Of a DNA stretch of 64,000 nucleotides, positions 1-8,057 are shown one piece after another; positions within the stretch are counted from its first letter, which is position 1, and the number at the start of each line of letters is the position of its first letter. Origin of the DNA: Undibacterium sp. KW1 (lineage in GTDB: Bacteria > Pseudomonadota > Gammaproteobacteria > Burkholderiales > Burkholderiaceae_D). Under the pieces are notes generated by a model. The model did no database searches and had not been told where the DNA came from. It was given only the letters and a program-made list of their open reading frames with translations. The translations under genes and the position numbers were made by a program. The DNA is taken from contig NZ_AP018439.1 in assembly GCF_009937955.1 (NCBI RefSeq), positions 1,302,001-1,366,000 of the forward strand, given 5' to 3'.

Positions 1-21
1 CGGGTCTGGAAAGTCGATAGC

Positions 22-1818
22 ATGAGTTTGCGTTTCCTTTGTGCTGCATTGCTGGGTGTGTCTGCCCTGGTCAGCGTGATGCCTGTACATGCTGCAGCCA
101 GCAATGAAAAAGTCTTGCGCGTGCTGGTGACGACACCAGAGAGCAGCCTCGACCCGGCAGTGGCATCTGACGTACCCTCCGTCAGTATCAACGAAAATAT
201 TTTTGAACCCATGCTGCGCTATGACTACCTGGCGCGACCTGTCAAACTCAAGCCAAATACCCTGAAAAGCATGCCAGAGATACTGGATCAGGGTAAAACC
301 TATGTCCTGCATCTGCAACCCGGCATCCTGTTTACACCTGATCCTGCATTCAAGGGCAAGCCCAGGGAATTGACGGCAGAAGATTACATCTACAGCATCA
401 AGCGCATCTATGACCCTGCGGTCAAGTCGCCGTGGCTGTTCATGTTTGAAGGCAAGTTGCTCGGTGATGAAAAACTCAAGCCCGCCAAAGATGGCAAGGG
501 CCAGGACTTCAATCTGCAAACCAGCATCCCCGGTTTGCAGGCGTTGGATAAATACACCTTGCGCGTGCGCCTGAACGCACCTGACAGCAATTTCCTGTTC
601 ATCCTGGCGACTACTGCTACTGGGGCCGTAGCCAGGGAAGTGGTTGAGGCTTATGGCAACCAGGTCGGCAATCACCCCATAGGAACCGGCCCTTTCATAC
701 TCGGGCAATGGCAACGCAGTTTTCGTATAGAGTTACTGGCGAATCCGCAATACCGCAAAGTGGTGTTCAATGACCAGGGTACCGATGATGTTACCAGGAA
801 AATCGCTGCCAGCCTGGCAGGGCAGACCTTGCCGCGTGTCAGCAAGGTAGAAATCAAGATCATGGAAGAGCAGCAGTCGCGTGTGCTGGGTTTTCTGAAC
901 CATGAGTTTGACTATCTGGAACAAGTGCCGCCGCCACTGTCGAATATGGTGCTGGATGATGGCAAGCTCAAGCCAGCATTACAACAGCAGGGCGTGCGTC
1001 TGTCGCTGTTCACTCCACTTCAAACTTCTTATATGTGGATGAATATGGAAGACCCGGTGATAGGCGGCTATACCCCGGAGAAAATCGCCCTGCGCCGCGC
1101 CATTGCCCTCAGTTATGACAGCAAGGAAGACATCGCCTTGATGGAAAAAGGCCTGGCGATACAGGCGCAATCTCCTTTGCCACCGAATGTGCTGGGTTAC
1201 GATGCCAGCTATAAAACTCCGGTGCAATATGACCTAAAGCTGGCCAATGCCTTGCTCGACAAATTTGGCTATAAACGCGCGGCAGATGGTTACCGCAATC
1301 TGCCTGATGGGCAGGCATTGTATTTGCAAATGCATAGTCTGGCCAGCACGACCGGCCGCTTGCGCGACGAAGTCTGGCGCAAGAACCTGGATGCTATCGG
1401 CATTCACGTCAGCTTCAAGACTGACAAGCATTCTGAAATCTTGCGTGCTGCCCGCCTGGGCAAGGTGCAGATGACCGAGGCCAACTGGATTGCTGATTTT
1501 CCCGATGCCGAGAATTTTTACCAGCTTCTGTATGGCCCGAATGCCGGTCGTGCCAATTATTCGCGCTTCAACTTGCCTGCCTTTAACAAGCTGTATGAAG
1601 AAGCCATGCGTCTGAGCGACAGCCCGGAGAGAACGGCTATTTACCGGCAAATGGCACAGCTCATGCATGGCTATAGCCCCTGGGTGCCGCGTATACACCC
1701 TGTGACGGCAGATTTATCCCAGCCCTGGCTACAAAACTTCTACAGACATCCGGTGGATTTTACAAGCTGGCGCTATGTTGATGTGGATGTTGCAGCCCGT
1801 AATAAAGTATTAAAATAA
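22..1818 (+). CDS. ABC transporter substrate-binding protein, peptide/family 5 (SBP_bac_5)
   Basis: Periplasmic binding protein that would deliver oligopeptides or a similar solute to an ABC permease lying outside the window. The 598-residue protein starts with a signal peptide ending around residue 24 (VMPVHA|AA) and continues with the family 5 layout, including an early ESSLDPA segment, the GTGPF motif and the long C-terminal lobe of DppA/OppA/SgrR-like proteins. The ATG at 22 overlaps a TGA at 23-25 in another frame, which would fit translational coupling to an upstream gene, but too little upstream sequence is present to identify one. Next to the dipeptidase and serine hydrolase downstream, a cell-wall peptide is an attractive substrate; that is inference. 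Family assignment is firm, substrate unknown. Confidence 0.88.
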   Translation: MSLRFLCAALLGVSALVSVMPVHAAASNEKVLRVLVTTPESSLDPAVASDVPSVSINENIFEPMLRYDYLARPVKLKPNTLKSMPEILDQGKTYVLHLQPGILFTPDPAFKGKPRELTAEDYIYSIKRIYDPAVKSPWLFMFEGKLLGDEKLKPAKDGKGQDFNLQTSIPGLQALDKYTLRVRLNAPDSNFLFILATTATGAVAREVVEAYGNQVGNHPIGTGPFILGQWQRSFRIELLANPQYRKVVFNDQGTDDVTRKIAASLAGQTLPRVSKVEIKIMEEQQSRVLGFLNHEFDYLEQVPPPLSNMVLDDGKLKPALQQQGVRLSLFTPLQTSYMWMNMEDPVIGGYTPEKIALRRAIALSYDSKEDIALMEKGLAIQAQSPLPPNVLGYDASYKTPVQYDLKLANALLDKFGYKRAADGYRNLPDGQALYLQMHSLASTTGRLRDEVWRKNLDAIGIHVSFKTDKHSEILRAARLGKVQMTEANWIADFPDAENFYQLLYGPNAGRANYSRFNLPAFNKLYEEAMRLSDSPERTAIYRQMAQLMHGYSPWVPRIHPVTADLSQPWLQNFYRHPVDFTSWRYVDVDVAARNKVLK

Positions 1819-1955
1819 TTTGTATTGATAGCCTGATGGAAGTTCAAAGCCTGATCATTCCATCTGGTTATATGTCATCGGTAAGTTTTCATTGGCAGGT
1901 GCAGGTGACTCACCCTATGCTGCGATTATGAAAAACTCTGTTGTGTGGAGAATGT

Positions 1956-2555
1956 GTGCGTTGTGAATTGATTGCGGATCATCCTGATTTTTGCCGGCTC
2001 GACACCGTCAGCGGCATAGTTATCGATTTACGTTATGTCGGTGCCGACAATTTTGTCGGCCGTGAGTTATATGGTGATCTGGACTGCAGTTGGTTGCACC
2101 GCGAAGCGGTTGCTGCCCTGCAGGCTGCAGTCAACTGGTTGCATGAACATCACCCTGACTTGCGCATCCTGGTACTCGACGCCCTGCGCCCGCACCGCGT
2201 GCAGGAAATGCTGTGGCAGCACCTGGATGGCACACCCTTGCGCATGTACGTCGCCGACCCGGCACGTGGTTCCATCCATTCCTTTGGCATGGCGGTGGAT
2301 GTCACGCTCATCGATGCCGCTGGCAAGGAACTGGACATGGGCAGCGGCTTTGATGCCCTCGAAGAAAAATCCCATCCTGCACTTGAGCAAAGAATGCTGG
2401 CGGAAGGGCAGCTCACCCAGCACCAGCTGGACCAGCGTGGCATATTGCGGGCAGCAATGGCGCATGGCGGATTCAGGGGCATCAATAGCGAATGGTGGCA
2501 TTTCAATTGTGGCGACCCGGTGGTCGTGCGCGAAACTTATTTGCGCATAGACTGA
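1956..2555 (+). CDS. D-alanyl-D-alanine dipeptidase, peptidase family M15 (VanX/DdpX-like)
   Basis: Zinc peptidase expected to split D-Ala-D-Ala. It has the M15D pattern SIHSFGMAVD (zinc ligands His108 and Asp115 from the GTG start) and the C-terminal EWWHF box (catalytic Glu179, zinc ligand His182), plus an Arg in DALRPHR matching the substrate-binding Arg of VanX. The frame is open from a TTG at 1941, but a GGAG at 1947-1950 sits five bases before the GTG at 1956, so I prefer that start (199 residues, the usual size). There is no signal peptide, so it probably acts in the cytoplasm, as DdpX does in D-Ala-D-Ala catabolism. The next gene begins two bases after its stop, so the two are probably co-transcribed. 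No vanH/vanA ligase is present, which argues for nutrient or cell-wall turnover use rather than glycopeptide resistance. Confidence 0.9.
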   Translation: MRCELIADHPDFCRLDTVSGIVIDLRYVGADNFVGRELYGDLDCSWLHREAVAALQAAVNWLHEHHPDLRILVLDALRPHRVQEMLWQHLDGTPLRMYVADPARGSIHSFGMAVDVTLIDAAGKELDMGSGFDALEEKSHPALEQRMLAEGQLTQHQLDQRGILRAAMAHGGFRGINSEWWHFNCGDPVVVRETYLRID

Positions 2556-2557
2556 GG

Positions 2558-3904
2558 ATGAAGTCTTATCCTGCCCGTTACTTGCTATTGCTTTTATCCT
2601 TGATGGCAAGCACGGCCATGGCGCAAGTCAATCCGACCGCTGAACAGCTGGTGACGCAGCAATTGGCTACGATTGCCGCACAGTCTGATAAAGCGCTTTC
2701 CAGCCTGTCCGTACTTGCGATCAAGTCTGGTAAAGTCGTTTATCAGCAACAGTTCGGTCAGCGCTATATAGATCTTCAAAACCCCGCCAATAGCCTGCCT
2801 GCTGACAGCCAAACCCTGTTTCGCGTTGCATCGGTCTCCAAGATGGTGGCTGCCATAGGTGCCATGTGTCTGGTAGAGCAGGGCAAGCTTGACCTGGATG
2901 CCGATATCAGCAACTACCTGGGTTTCAAACTCAGGAACCCGCATTATCCAGACAAAGTGATCACTACCCGCATGCTGCTCAGTCATACCTCATCCCTGCG
3001 GGATGATGGTGGCTATAATTTCACTGCAGATGTCACTATGCAGAGTTTCCTGCAGCCTGGTGGCAAAAACTTTGCGCAAGGTGAGCAATGGGCTGATCCG
3101 GCGACAGCCAAGCCGGGAGAGAACTTTGCACCTGGCCGCTATTTCCATTATGTGAATCTGAACTGGGGCGTGCTGGGCACCGTCATGGAAGCCGTCAGTG
3201 GCCAGCGCTTTGATCTGCTCATGCAAAATCTGGTCTTGCAACCCTTGCAGATAGAAGGTGCATATCACCCTGAACTTTTATCGGCAGATGCCTTGTCGCG
3301 GTTGTCTGTCTTGTACCGCAAGCAGGCGAATGAAGTGTGGAATGCGCAAGGCCCGTGGGTGGCGCAGACAGATGATTTTCGCAATAAACCTCTGCTTAAA
3401 AGACAACTGGAAAACTACCGGCCAGGTACAAATGCTACCTTGTCCAGCCCGCAAGGCGGTTTGCGCATCAGCGTACAAGGTTTGAGCCGCATCATGCAGA
3501 TGCTGATGAACGAAGGTGAGCTTGATGGCGTGCGTTTGCTAAAACCTGCCAGCGTCAAGGCTTTGACTGCAGAGCAATGGCGTTACGATGCAAAGACCCA
3601 CAATGGGGATGATTACCATGGCCTGTTTTTATCCTGGGGGCTGGGTTTTCAGCGTTTCACTGATACCAGCGCTGCGCATTCTGGCGACAGGCTGGTACAG
3701 GCCCGGCCTGCCTTCAAACCGGTTGGTCATCTGGGCTTTGCCTATGGTTTGCAATCCGCTTTCCTGTTTGACCCGGCAACACGGAATGGCATTATCTATG
3801 TCATAGGCGGTGTTGCGGCTGATCCGGAAAAAAATCCCGGTGTCTATTCCAGCCTTAGTATCTGGGAAGAGCAGATACAGGCATCACTTTACACCCTGTT
3901 TTAG
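2558..3904 (+). CDS. Serine hydrolase, beta-lactamase/penicillin-binding fold (class C-like)
   Basis: Exported serine hydrolase of the beta-lactamase/DD-peptidase superfamily, 448 residues. A signal peptide (residues 1-22, ending TAMA|Q) precedes the catalytic domain with the SxxK box SVSK at 92-95 and a Tyr-x-Asn box YVN at 198-200. The third box is less clear; a GHLGF stretch near the C-terminus is the best candidate for the HxG/KTG position. The frame is open from 2492, but that would add 22 unlikely residues and overlap the dipeptidase; the ATG at 2558 lies two bases after the dipeptidase stop and gives a clean signal peptide. It could be a D-aminopeptidase, DD-peptidase or esterase. The gene context favours cell-wall peptides. 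It converges on the LysR gene with a four-base overlap. Confidence 0.85.
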   Translation: MKSYPARYLLLLLSLMASTAMAQVNPTAEQLVTQQLATIAAQSDKALSSLSVLAIKSGKVVYQQQFGQRYIDLQNPANSLPADSQTLFRVASVSKMVAAIGAMCLVEQGKLDLDADISNYLGFKLRNPHYPDKVITTRMLLSHTSSLRDDGGYNFTADVTMQSFLQPGGKNFAQGEQWADPATAKPGENFAPGRYFHYVNLNWGVLGTVMEAVSGQRFDLLMQNLVLQPLQIEGAYHPELLSADALSRLSVLYRKQANEVWNAQGPWVAQTDDFRNKPLLKRQLENYRPGTNATLSSPQGGLRISVQGLSRIMQMLMNEGELDGVRLLKPASVKALTAEQWRYDAKTHNGDDYHGLFLSWGLGFQRFTDTSAAHSGDRLVQARPAFKPVGHLGFAYGLQSAFLFDPATRNGIIYVIGGVAADPEKNPGVYSSLSIWEEQIQASLYTLF

Positions 3905-4803
3905 CTGGTACGGGCAATAAACTCAGCCCCGGCTTCCTTGATGCATTCGACGAAAGCGCGCGCAGAGCGTGACAGTGGCGTTGATTTTACTGTCAGCAGA
4001 TACAAATCCACAGGCACATTTGGCGACAAGGGGCGGCATTGCACTTTGCTATGGTCAGATGTGGCGGCAGTAAAGGGGTCGATGACGGCTGCGCCAGCAC
4101 CCAGCTCCACCAGCGTCCTGGCCAGCAAATAGGTCTGCACCACGGTGTAGGAAGTAAAGCTCAAACCCTGTTCTTCACAGGCATCCATGACGCGGCTGAC
4201 AAGATGGTCATCGAGATCCAGCGCAATCAGGTTCTTGGGCAGGTCGGCAACGGGCAGGGCAGTATTGTCCAGGTTCTTTGCCCAGCTACCCAGCGGTGCG
4301 ATGGCTGTCATGCTGCCACGTATCAAGGGTTCAGACGCGATATTCGGGTGGCAGGGGTCATACAATGACAGTGCAAAATCCACGTCACCGAGCAACAGGG
4401 CATTGACAATTTCGCTGGTATGATGGGTCGCCAGTGTGCAATGCACATTAGCAAATTTCTTGCGCCAGGCAGCCAGTGCAGTGGGCACGACGGTAATCGA
4501 CAGGGTCGGTGTTGATGCCAACCTGACTGCTTCGTCAGGATGATTTTTCAAATTGCTGGCCAGCCTGCGTACTGATTGCAAATCACGGTTCAGTTTATCG
4601 ACTTCAGCAAACAGTTTGTGCGCTTCTGGCGTGGGATGCAGCTTGCCCTTGATGCGCTCGAACAGTTTCAGGCCCAGCTGTATTTCACAATGCTGCAAGA
4701 CCTTGGTCGCTGCAGGCTGTGAAATATTCAACAATTGCGCAGCACCACTGATCGTGCCTGCCTGCATGATGGCATGAAAAACTTCGATATGACGCAAACG
4801 CAT
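3901..4803 (-). CDS. LysR-family transcriptional regulator
   Basis: DNA-binding regulator of 300 residues with the N-terminal winged helix-turn-helix of LysR proteins (residues 1-60, pattern GTISGAAQLLNISQPA followed by LGLKLFER) and a C-terminal periplasmic-binding-like effector domain. The last four bases overlap the convergent serine hydrolase gene. It faces away from both the dipeptidase pair and the murQ gene that lies upstream on the same strand, 89 bases away, so murQ and this gene might be read together. The effector cannot be read from the sequence; control of the neighbouring cell-wall genes is inference from position. Confidence 0.93.
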   Translation of the reverse strand: MRLRHIEVFHAIMQAGTISGAAQLLNISQPAATKVLQHCEIQLGLKLFERIKGKLHPTPEAHKLFAEVDKLNRDLQSVRRLASNLKNHPDEAVRLASTPTLSITVVPTALAAWRKKFANVHCTLATHHTSEIVNALLLGDVDFALSLYDPCHPNIASEPLIRGSMTAIAPLGSWAKNLDNTALPVADLPKNLIALDLDDHLVSRVMDACEEQGLSFTSYTVVQTYLLARTLVELGAGAAVIDPFTAATSDHSKVQCRPLSPNVPVDLYLLTVKSTPLSRSARAFVECIKEAGAEFIARTS

Positions 4804-4892
4804 GGTGAAAGTCCATTCAGCAAAAAAACGAGTTTGATTGTAACGCCTGGCGGGATTTATTGCCGTACTGATTGACGCTCAGCTGTTGTAGT

Positions 4893-5780
4893 TCAAACCG
4901 TAGTACGCAGGGCAAGACGCAGGTCATCACCGCAGGCCAGCAATTTGGCATGTGCGGCTGTCACGCTGATGTTGTTGAGGATAGCCAGTATCGCTGTTTT
5001 GACATGGAAGTCACATTCTTCAAGGATGCGGCGGCAATATGCTTCGTCGCGCCCGGTTGCATGCATAGTCAAGGCAACGGTGCGCCGCAGCAGTTTGACA
5101 TTGGTTGGTTTGACATCGACCATGAGGTTGCCATAGACCTTGTGCAGCCTGACCATCAGGGCGCTGGAAAAGCTGTTCAGGGCGACTTTTTGTGAGGTGC
5201 CTGCTTTCAGTCGGGTACTGCCAGAAATCACTTCACTACCGGTATCCAGGGTGATACCTATCTCGGCCTGCAAAGTCACAGGTGCGCCAGGATTATTGGC
5301 AAAGCCTATGGTCAAGGCACCTGTCTGGCGTGCTGCCTGCAAGGCACCCAGTACATAAGGCGTGGCACCGGATGCGGCAATCAGCATCACTACGTCATTG
5401 GCTGTCAAACCCAGTTGCTGGATTTCTTTGGCGCCTTGGCCAGCATCATCTTCTGCACCTTCGACTGCAACAAACATGGCTTGTTTGCCACCTGCCAGCA
5501 GGGACAAAGCGCGCTCGTTTGGCCATGAGAAGGTTGGCAATAATTCCACCCCATCAAGTACACCCAGGCGGCCAGAAGTGCCGGCACCCACATACACCAG
5601 GCGGCCACCTGCGAGTATGCGAGGTGCGGCGGCATCCACAGCCGCCGCGATTTGTGCCCCAGCCAGGCTGACTGCACGTATGGCATTGAACTGATCATCA
5701 ATGAAGGCATCAACCAGTTGCGTGGTCGGGTATAAATCCAGTCCTGTGTGGTTAACGCTAGGTGCTTCTGTATTCAGCAT
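4893..5780 (-). CDS. murQ: N-acetylmuramic acid 6-phosphate etherase
   Basis: Cytoplasmic enzyme that removes the D-lactyl ether from MurNAc-6-phosphate to give GlcNAc-6-phosphate, a central step in peptidoglycan recycling. The 295-residue protein has the family length and signatures: the SIS sugar-phosphate-binding loop GAGTSGRLG (66-73), the catalytic Glu79 within VELLPTF, the GASGATPY stretch, and the GSTRLKAGTSQK signature near residue 190. No anmK or murP lies nearby, so the source of the substrate (anhydro-MurNAc kinase or a PTS) must be elsewhere. It is divergently placed from the L,D-transpeptidase gene and 89 bases upstream of the LysR gene on the same strand. Identification is confident. 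Confidence 0.96.
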   Translation of the reverse strand: MLNTEAPSVNHTGLDLYPTTQLVDAFIDDQFNAIRAVSLAGAQIAAAVDAAAPRILAGGRLVYVGAGTSGRLGVLDGVELLPTFSWPNERALSLLAGGKQAMFVAVEGAEDDAGQGAKEIQQLGLTANDVVMLIAASGATPYVLGALQAARQTGALTIGFANNPGAPVTLQAEIGITLDTGSEVISGSTRLKAGTSQKVALNSFSSALMVRLHKVYGNLMVDVKPTNVKLLRRTVALTMHATGRDEAYCRRILEECDFHVKTAILAILNNISVTAAHAKLLACGDDLRLALRTTV

Positions 5781-5945
5781 GGCTTGATTCCTTTTCTCTC
5801 ATTACCTTATGTCCTCTGAAGACAGAGCACAAATGAAAGCTGATACCCGGCCCATAACTTCAGGTAATGCATGCGGCTGCATGAATTATTTGCAGATGCT
5901 CTTTGATCAGCTTATGCTGGCTTATCCTTAAAGCACAGATAAACA

Positions 5946-6515
5946 ATGCAAATTCTTCGCCGTCACTTGATATTGATGCTGGCTGCCAGCCTGCTGCTAT
6001 CGGCTTGCCAGTGGGGCTGGCTGCAAGGTGGTGATACCCGCCATCAATTACTCATCTCAGTCCCTGAACAAAAAATGGTGTTGCTGGAAGATGGCAAGCC
6101 GGTCGCGACCTATGTCATTTCTACCGCCAAACGCGGCATAGGTGATATGCCAGACAGCTATATGACGCCGGGTGGCCGCATGCAGATCGCCGAGAAAATC
6201 GGCGCTGGCGTACCACTCGGCTCAGTCTTCAAAGACCGCAAGCCTACTGGCGAGATTGTGGCTGCAGACGCACCTGGGCGTGACCCCGTGGTAACGCGTA
6301 TACTGTGGCTGCGGGGCACCGAAGTGCGCAACCGCAATGCTTATCCACGCTTTATCTATATCCACGGTACGCCGCAGGAAAGCCTGCTCGGCACGCCTGC
6401 CAGCTATGGCTGCATACGTATGCGCTCGGTAGATATTGCCGAGTTGTTTGAGCGGGTGGGTGTTGGTGCGGTGGTGGATGTGCTTGAACAGCCGACAGCT
6501 AGCGCAACATCTTGA
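5946..6515 (+). CDS. L,D-transpeptidase (YkuD domain) lipoprotein
   Basis: Predicted lipoprotein that cross-links peptidoglycan stem peptides (3-3 bonds), anchors proteins to the wall, or cuts such bonds. The signal sequence ends in the lipobox LLSA-C21. The YkuD domain occupies roughly 34-180 and has the catalytic signature His140 followed by SYGCIRM, with Cys156 the nucleophile and Arg158 the conserved arginine. At 189 residues it is a minimal one-domain member without a LysM or peptidoglycan-binding domain. It is divergent from murQ across a 165-base gap with no clear operator. The gene starts with the ATG at 5946; no strong ribosome site is visible. Confidence 0.92.
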   Translation: MQILRRHLILMLAASLLLSACQWGWLQGGDTRHQLLISVPEQKMVLLEDGKPVATYVISTAKRGIGDMPDSYMTPGGRMQIAEKIGAGVPLGSVFKDRKPTGEIVAADAPGRDPVVTRILWLRGTEVRNRNAYPRFIYIHGTPQESLLGTPASYGCIRMRSVDIAELFERVGVGAVVDVLEQPTASATS

Positions 6516-6649
6516 TTGTTTATTTGAAAATATCTTTCGGTATTTACAATTTGATGACAATTTGAGTACATTTTTGAGCTGATTCAGAATAAGGCCGGGC
6601 GTATCATGGTCAGGTGTTTTTATTATGACAGCTCAATTGAAAGCTCAAC

Positions 6650-7966
6650 ATGCGCCCTACACTCCTATGCTCAAGCTTGCTACTTGCTCTGGTTTCTGCC
6701 TGCGGCGGGGCAGGTACTTCAGCCACCACTCCTGACGCCAGCAAGCCCCAGGCTGTCAGCACAGCCAAATCCACGCTGGCACGCAATGTCGCGCCTCAGG
6801 CCAGCGATACCGATCTGGCAGCGGCAGTGGTCGGGAATACTGAATTTGCTCTCAAAATCCTGCCTTTGCTGGATGCTCAGGGCGATAGCAATCTGGTGTA
6901 TTCCCCGTACAGCCTGACACTGGCGCTGGAGATGGCAGCAGCCGGTGCCAAGGGCGATACCCTTAGTGGCATGGAAAAGGCCCTGGCTTTCCAACTGCAG
7001 CAAAGCCGTTTGCAACCAGCCCTGAATCGTCTTGATTTATTGCTGGCAGATAAAACCTCGACCGCAGCCAAACCAAATGCGCAATTGCCTAATTTGAATA
7101 TCGCCAATGCCTTGTGGGCACAGCAGGGGTACAGTCTGCAAAGCAGCTACCTTGATGCACTCAGCGTGAATTTTGGTGCTGCTGTGAACTTGCAGGATTT
7201 TGTTGGCGCTGCTGAGCCTTCACGTCTGACAATCAATAACTGGGTGGCCGACCAGACACAGCAAAAAATCAAGGATCTGATACCTGCCGGTGGCATCTCA
7301 CCACAGACCCGCGTGGTGCTGACAAATGCGATCTGGTTCAAGTCAGACTGGGCGCAGCCATTTACCAAAGAGGCGACACAAAACCAGGATTTTACTGACC
7401 GTAAAGGTAGTGTGAAAAATCTGCCCTTCATGAATCTGACCAGTAATTTCCAGTATGTGCAGGGCAAGGGGTATCAGGCGGTGGAGCTGCCTTATATCGA
7501 TAACAAACTGGCCATGCTGGTCGTCGTGCCTGATGCGGGCAAGTTTGACAGTTTTATCCAGGGCCTGAGCAGTACAACCATCAGCGACATCACGGCAGGT
7601 TTGAAAGACAATTACATTGCCTTGAGCATGCCCAAGTTTAACTTCAGTGCCAGCCCGGCGATGAACTCCAGTCTGAGTACTCTGGGCATGGGCGCTGCCT
7701 TTGATGCAAGCAAGGCAGATTTTTCCGGGATAAGCGGTAACCGCGAATTGTCGATTTCTGGTGTCGTACACAAGGCCTTCATCAATGTTGATGAGAAGGG
7801 CACTGAAGCTGCTGCGGCTACGGGTGTGTTGATCGGTGTCACAAGCATTAATCTGACCCAACCCTTGAAGTTGACGCTGGACCGTCCTTTCCTGTTCATG
7901 ATCAGGGACAGGCAGACTGGTCTCATCATCTTCATGGGTAAGCTCATGAATCCTGCTGCAAACTAA
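6650..7966 (+). CDS. Serpin family protein, predicted lipoprotein
   Basis: Serine-protease inhibitor of the serpin superfamily, 438 residues, exported with a lipobox (LVSA-C18). The serpin core runs from about residue 55 to the end and includes the N-terminal SPYSLTLALEMAAAGAKG helix region, NAIWFKSDW, and a C-terminal block ending DRPFLFMIRDRQTG. The reactive-centre hinge GTEAAAAT has the small residues required for loop insertion, so the protein looks inhibitory rather than a non-inhibitory serpin. Counting from the hinge as in alpha-1-antitrypsin puts P1-P1' at about Thr398-Ser399. It lies downstream of the L,D-transpeptidase gene and shares a bidirectional terminator with the TonB receptor gene. 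Target protease unknown. Confidence 0.93.
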   Translation: MRPTLLCSSLLLALVSACGGAGTSATTPDASKPQAVSTAKSTLARNVAPQASDTDLAAAVVGNTEFALKILPLLDAQGDSNLVYSPYSLTLALEMAAAGAKGDTLSGMEKALAFQLQQSRLQPALNRLDLLLADKTSTAAKPNAQLPNLNIANALWAQQGYSLQSSYLDALSVNFGAAVNLQDFVGAAEPSRLTINNWVADQTQQKIKDLIPAGGISPQTRVVLTNAIWFKSDWAQPFTKEATQNQDFTDRKGSVKNLPFMNLTSNFQYVQGKGYQAVELPYIDNKLAMLVVVPDAGKFDSFIQGLSSTTISDITAGLKDNYIALSMPKFNFSASPAMNSSLSTLGMGAAFDASKADFSGISGNRELSISGVVHKAFINVDEKGTEAAAATGVLIGVTSINLTQPLKLTLDRPFLFMIRDRQTGLIIFMGKLMNPAAN

Positions 7967-7994
7967 TCGATAGATGCTTTAGTTGTAGCGCATA

Positions 7995-8033
7995 AAAAAC
8001 CCCCTTGGCATTGATTGATGCCAAGGGGGTTTT
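7995..8033. terminator. Bidirectional rho-independent terminator
   Basis: An inverted repeat with arms reading CCCCCTTGGCAT and ATGCCAAGGGGG around a six-base loop is flanked by A-runs on the left and T-runs on the right, so it can end transcription of both the serpin gene (plus strand) and the convergent TonB-receptor gene (minus strand). Confidence 0.92.
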
Positions 8034-8057
8034 GTTTTAGTTTGCTACTTATTCGTT

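Noticed and set aside
1..25. End of an upstream gene overlapping the ATG at 22 (ATGA)
   Set aside because: Only a few codons are visible, and two frames have stops here, so no gene can be assigned.
1941..1955. TTG start for the dipeptidase
   Set aside because: GGAG is inside this extension and well spaced for the GTG at 1956.
1941..2555. Vancomycin-resistance (VanX) interpretation
   Set aside because: No vanH, vanA or two-component genes nearby, and Gram-negative D-Ala-D-Ala dipeptidases serve catabolism.
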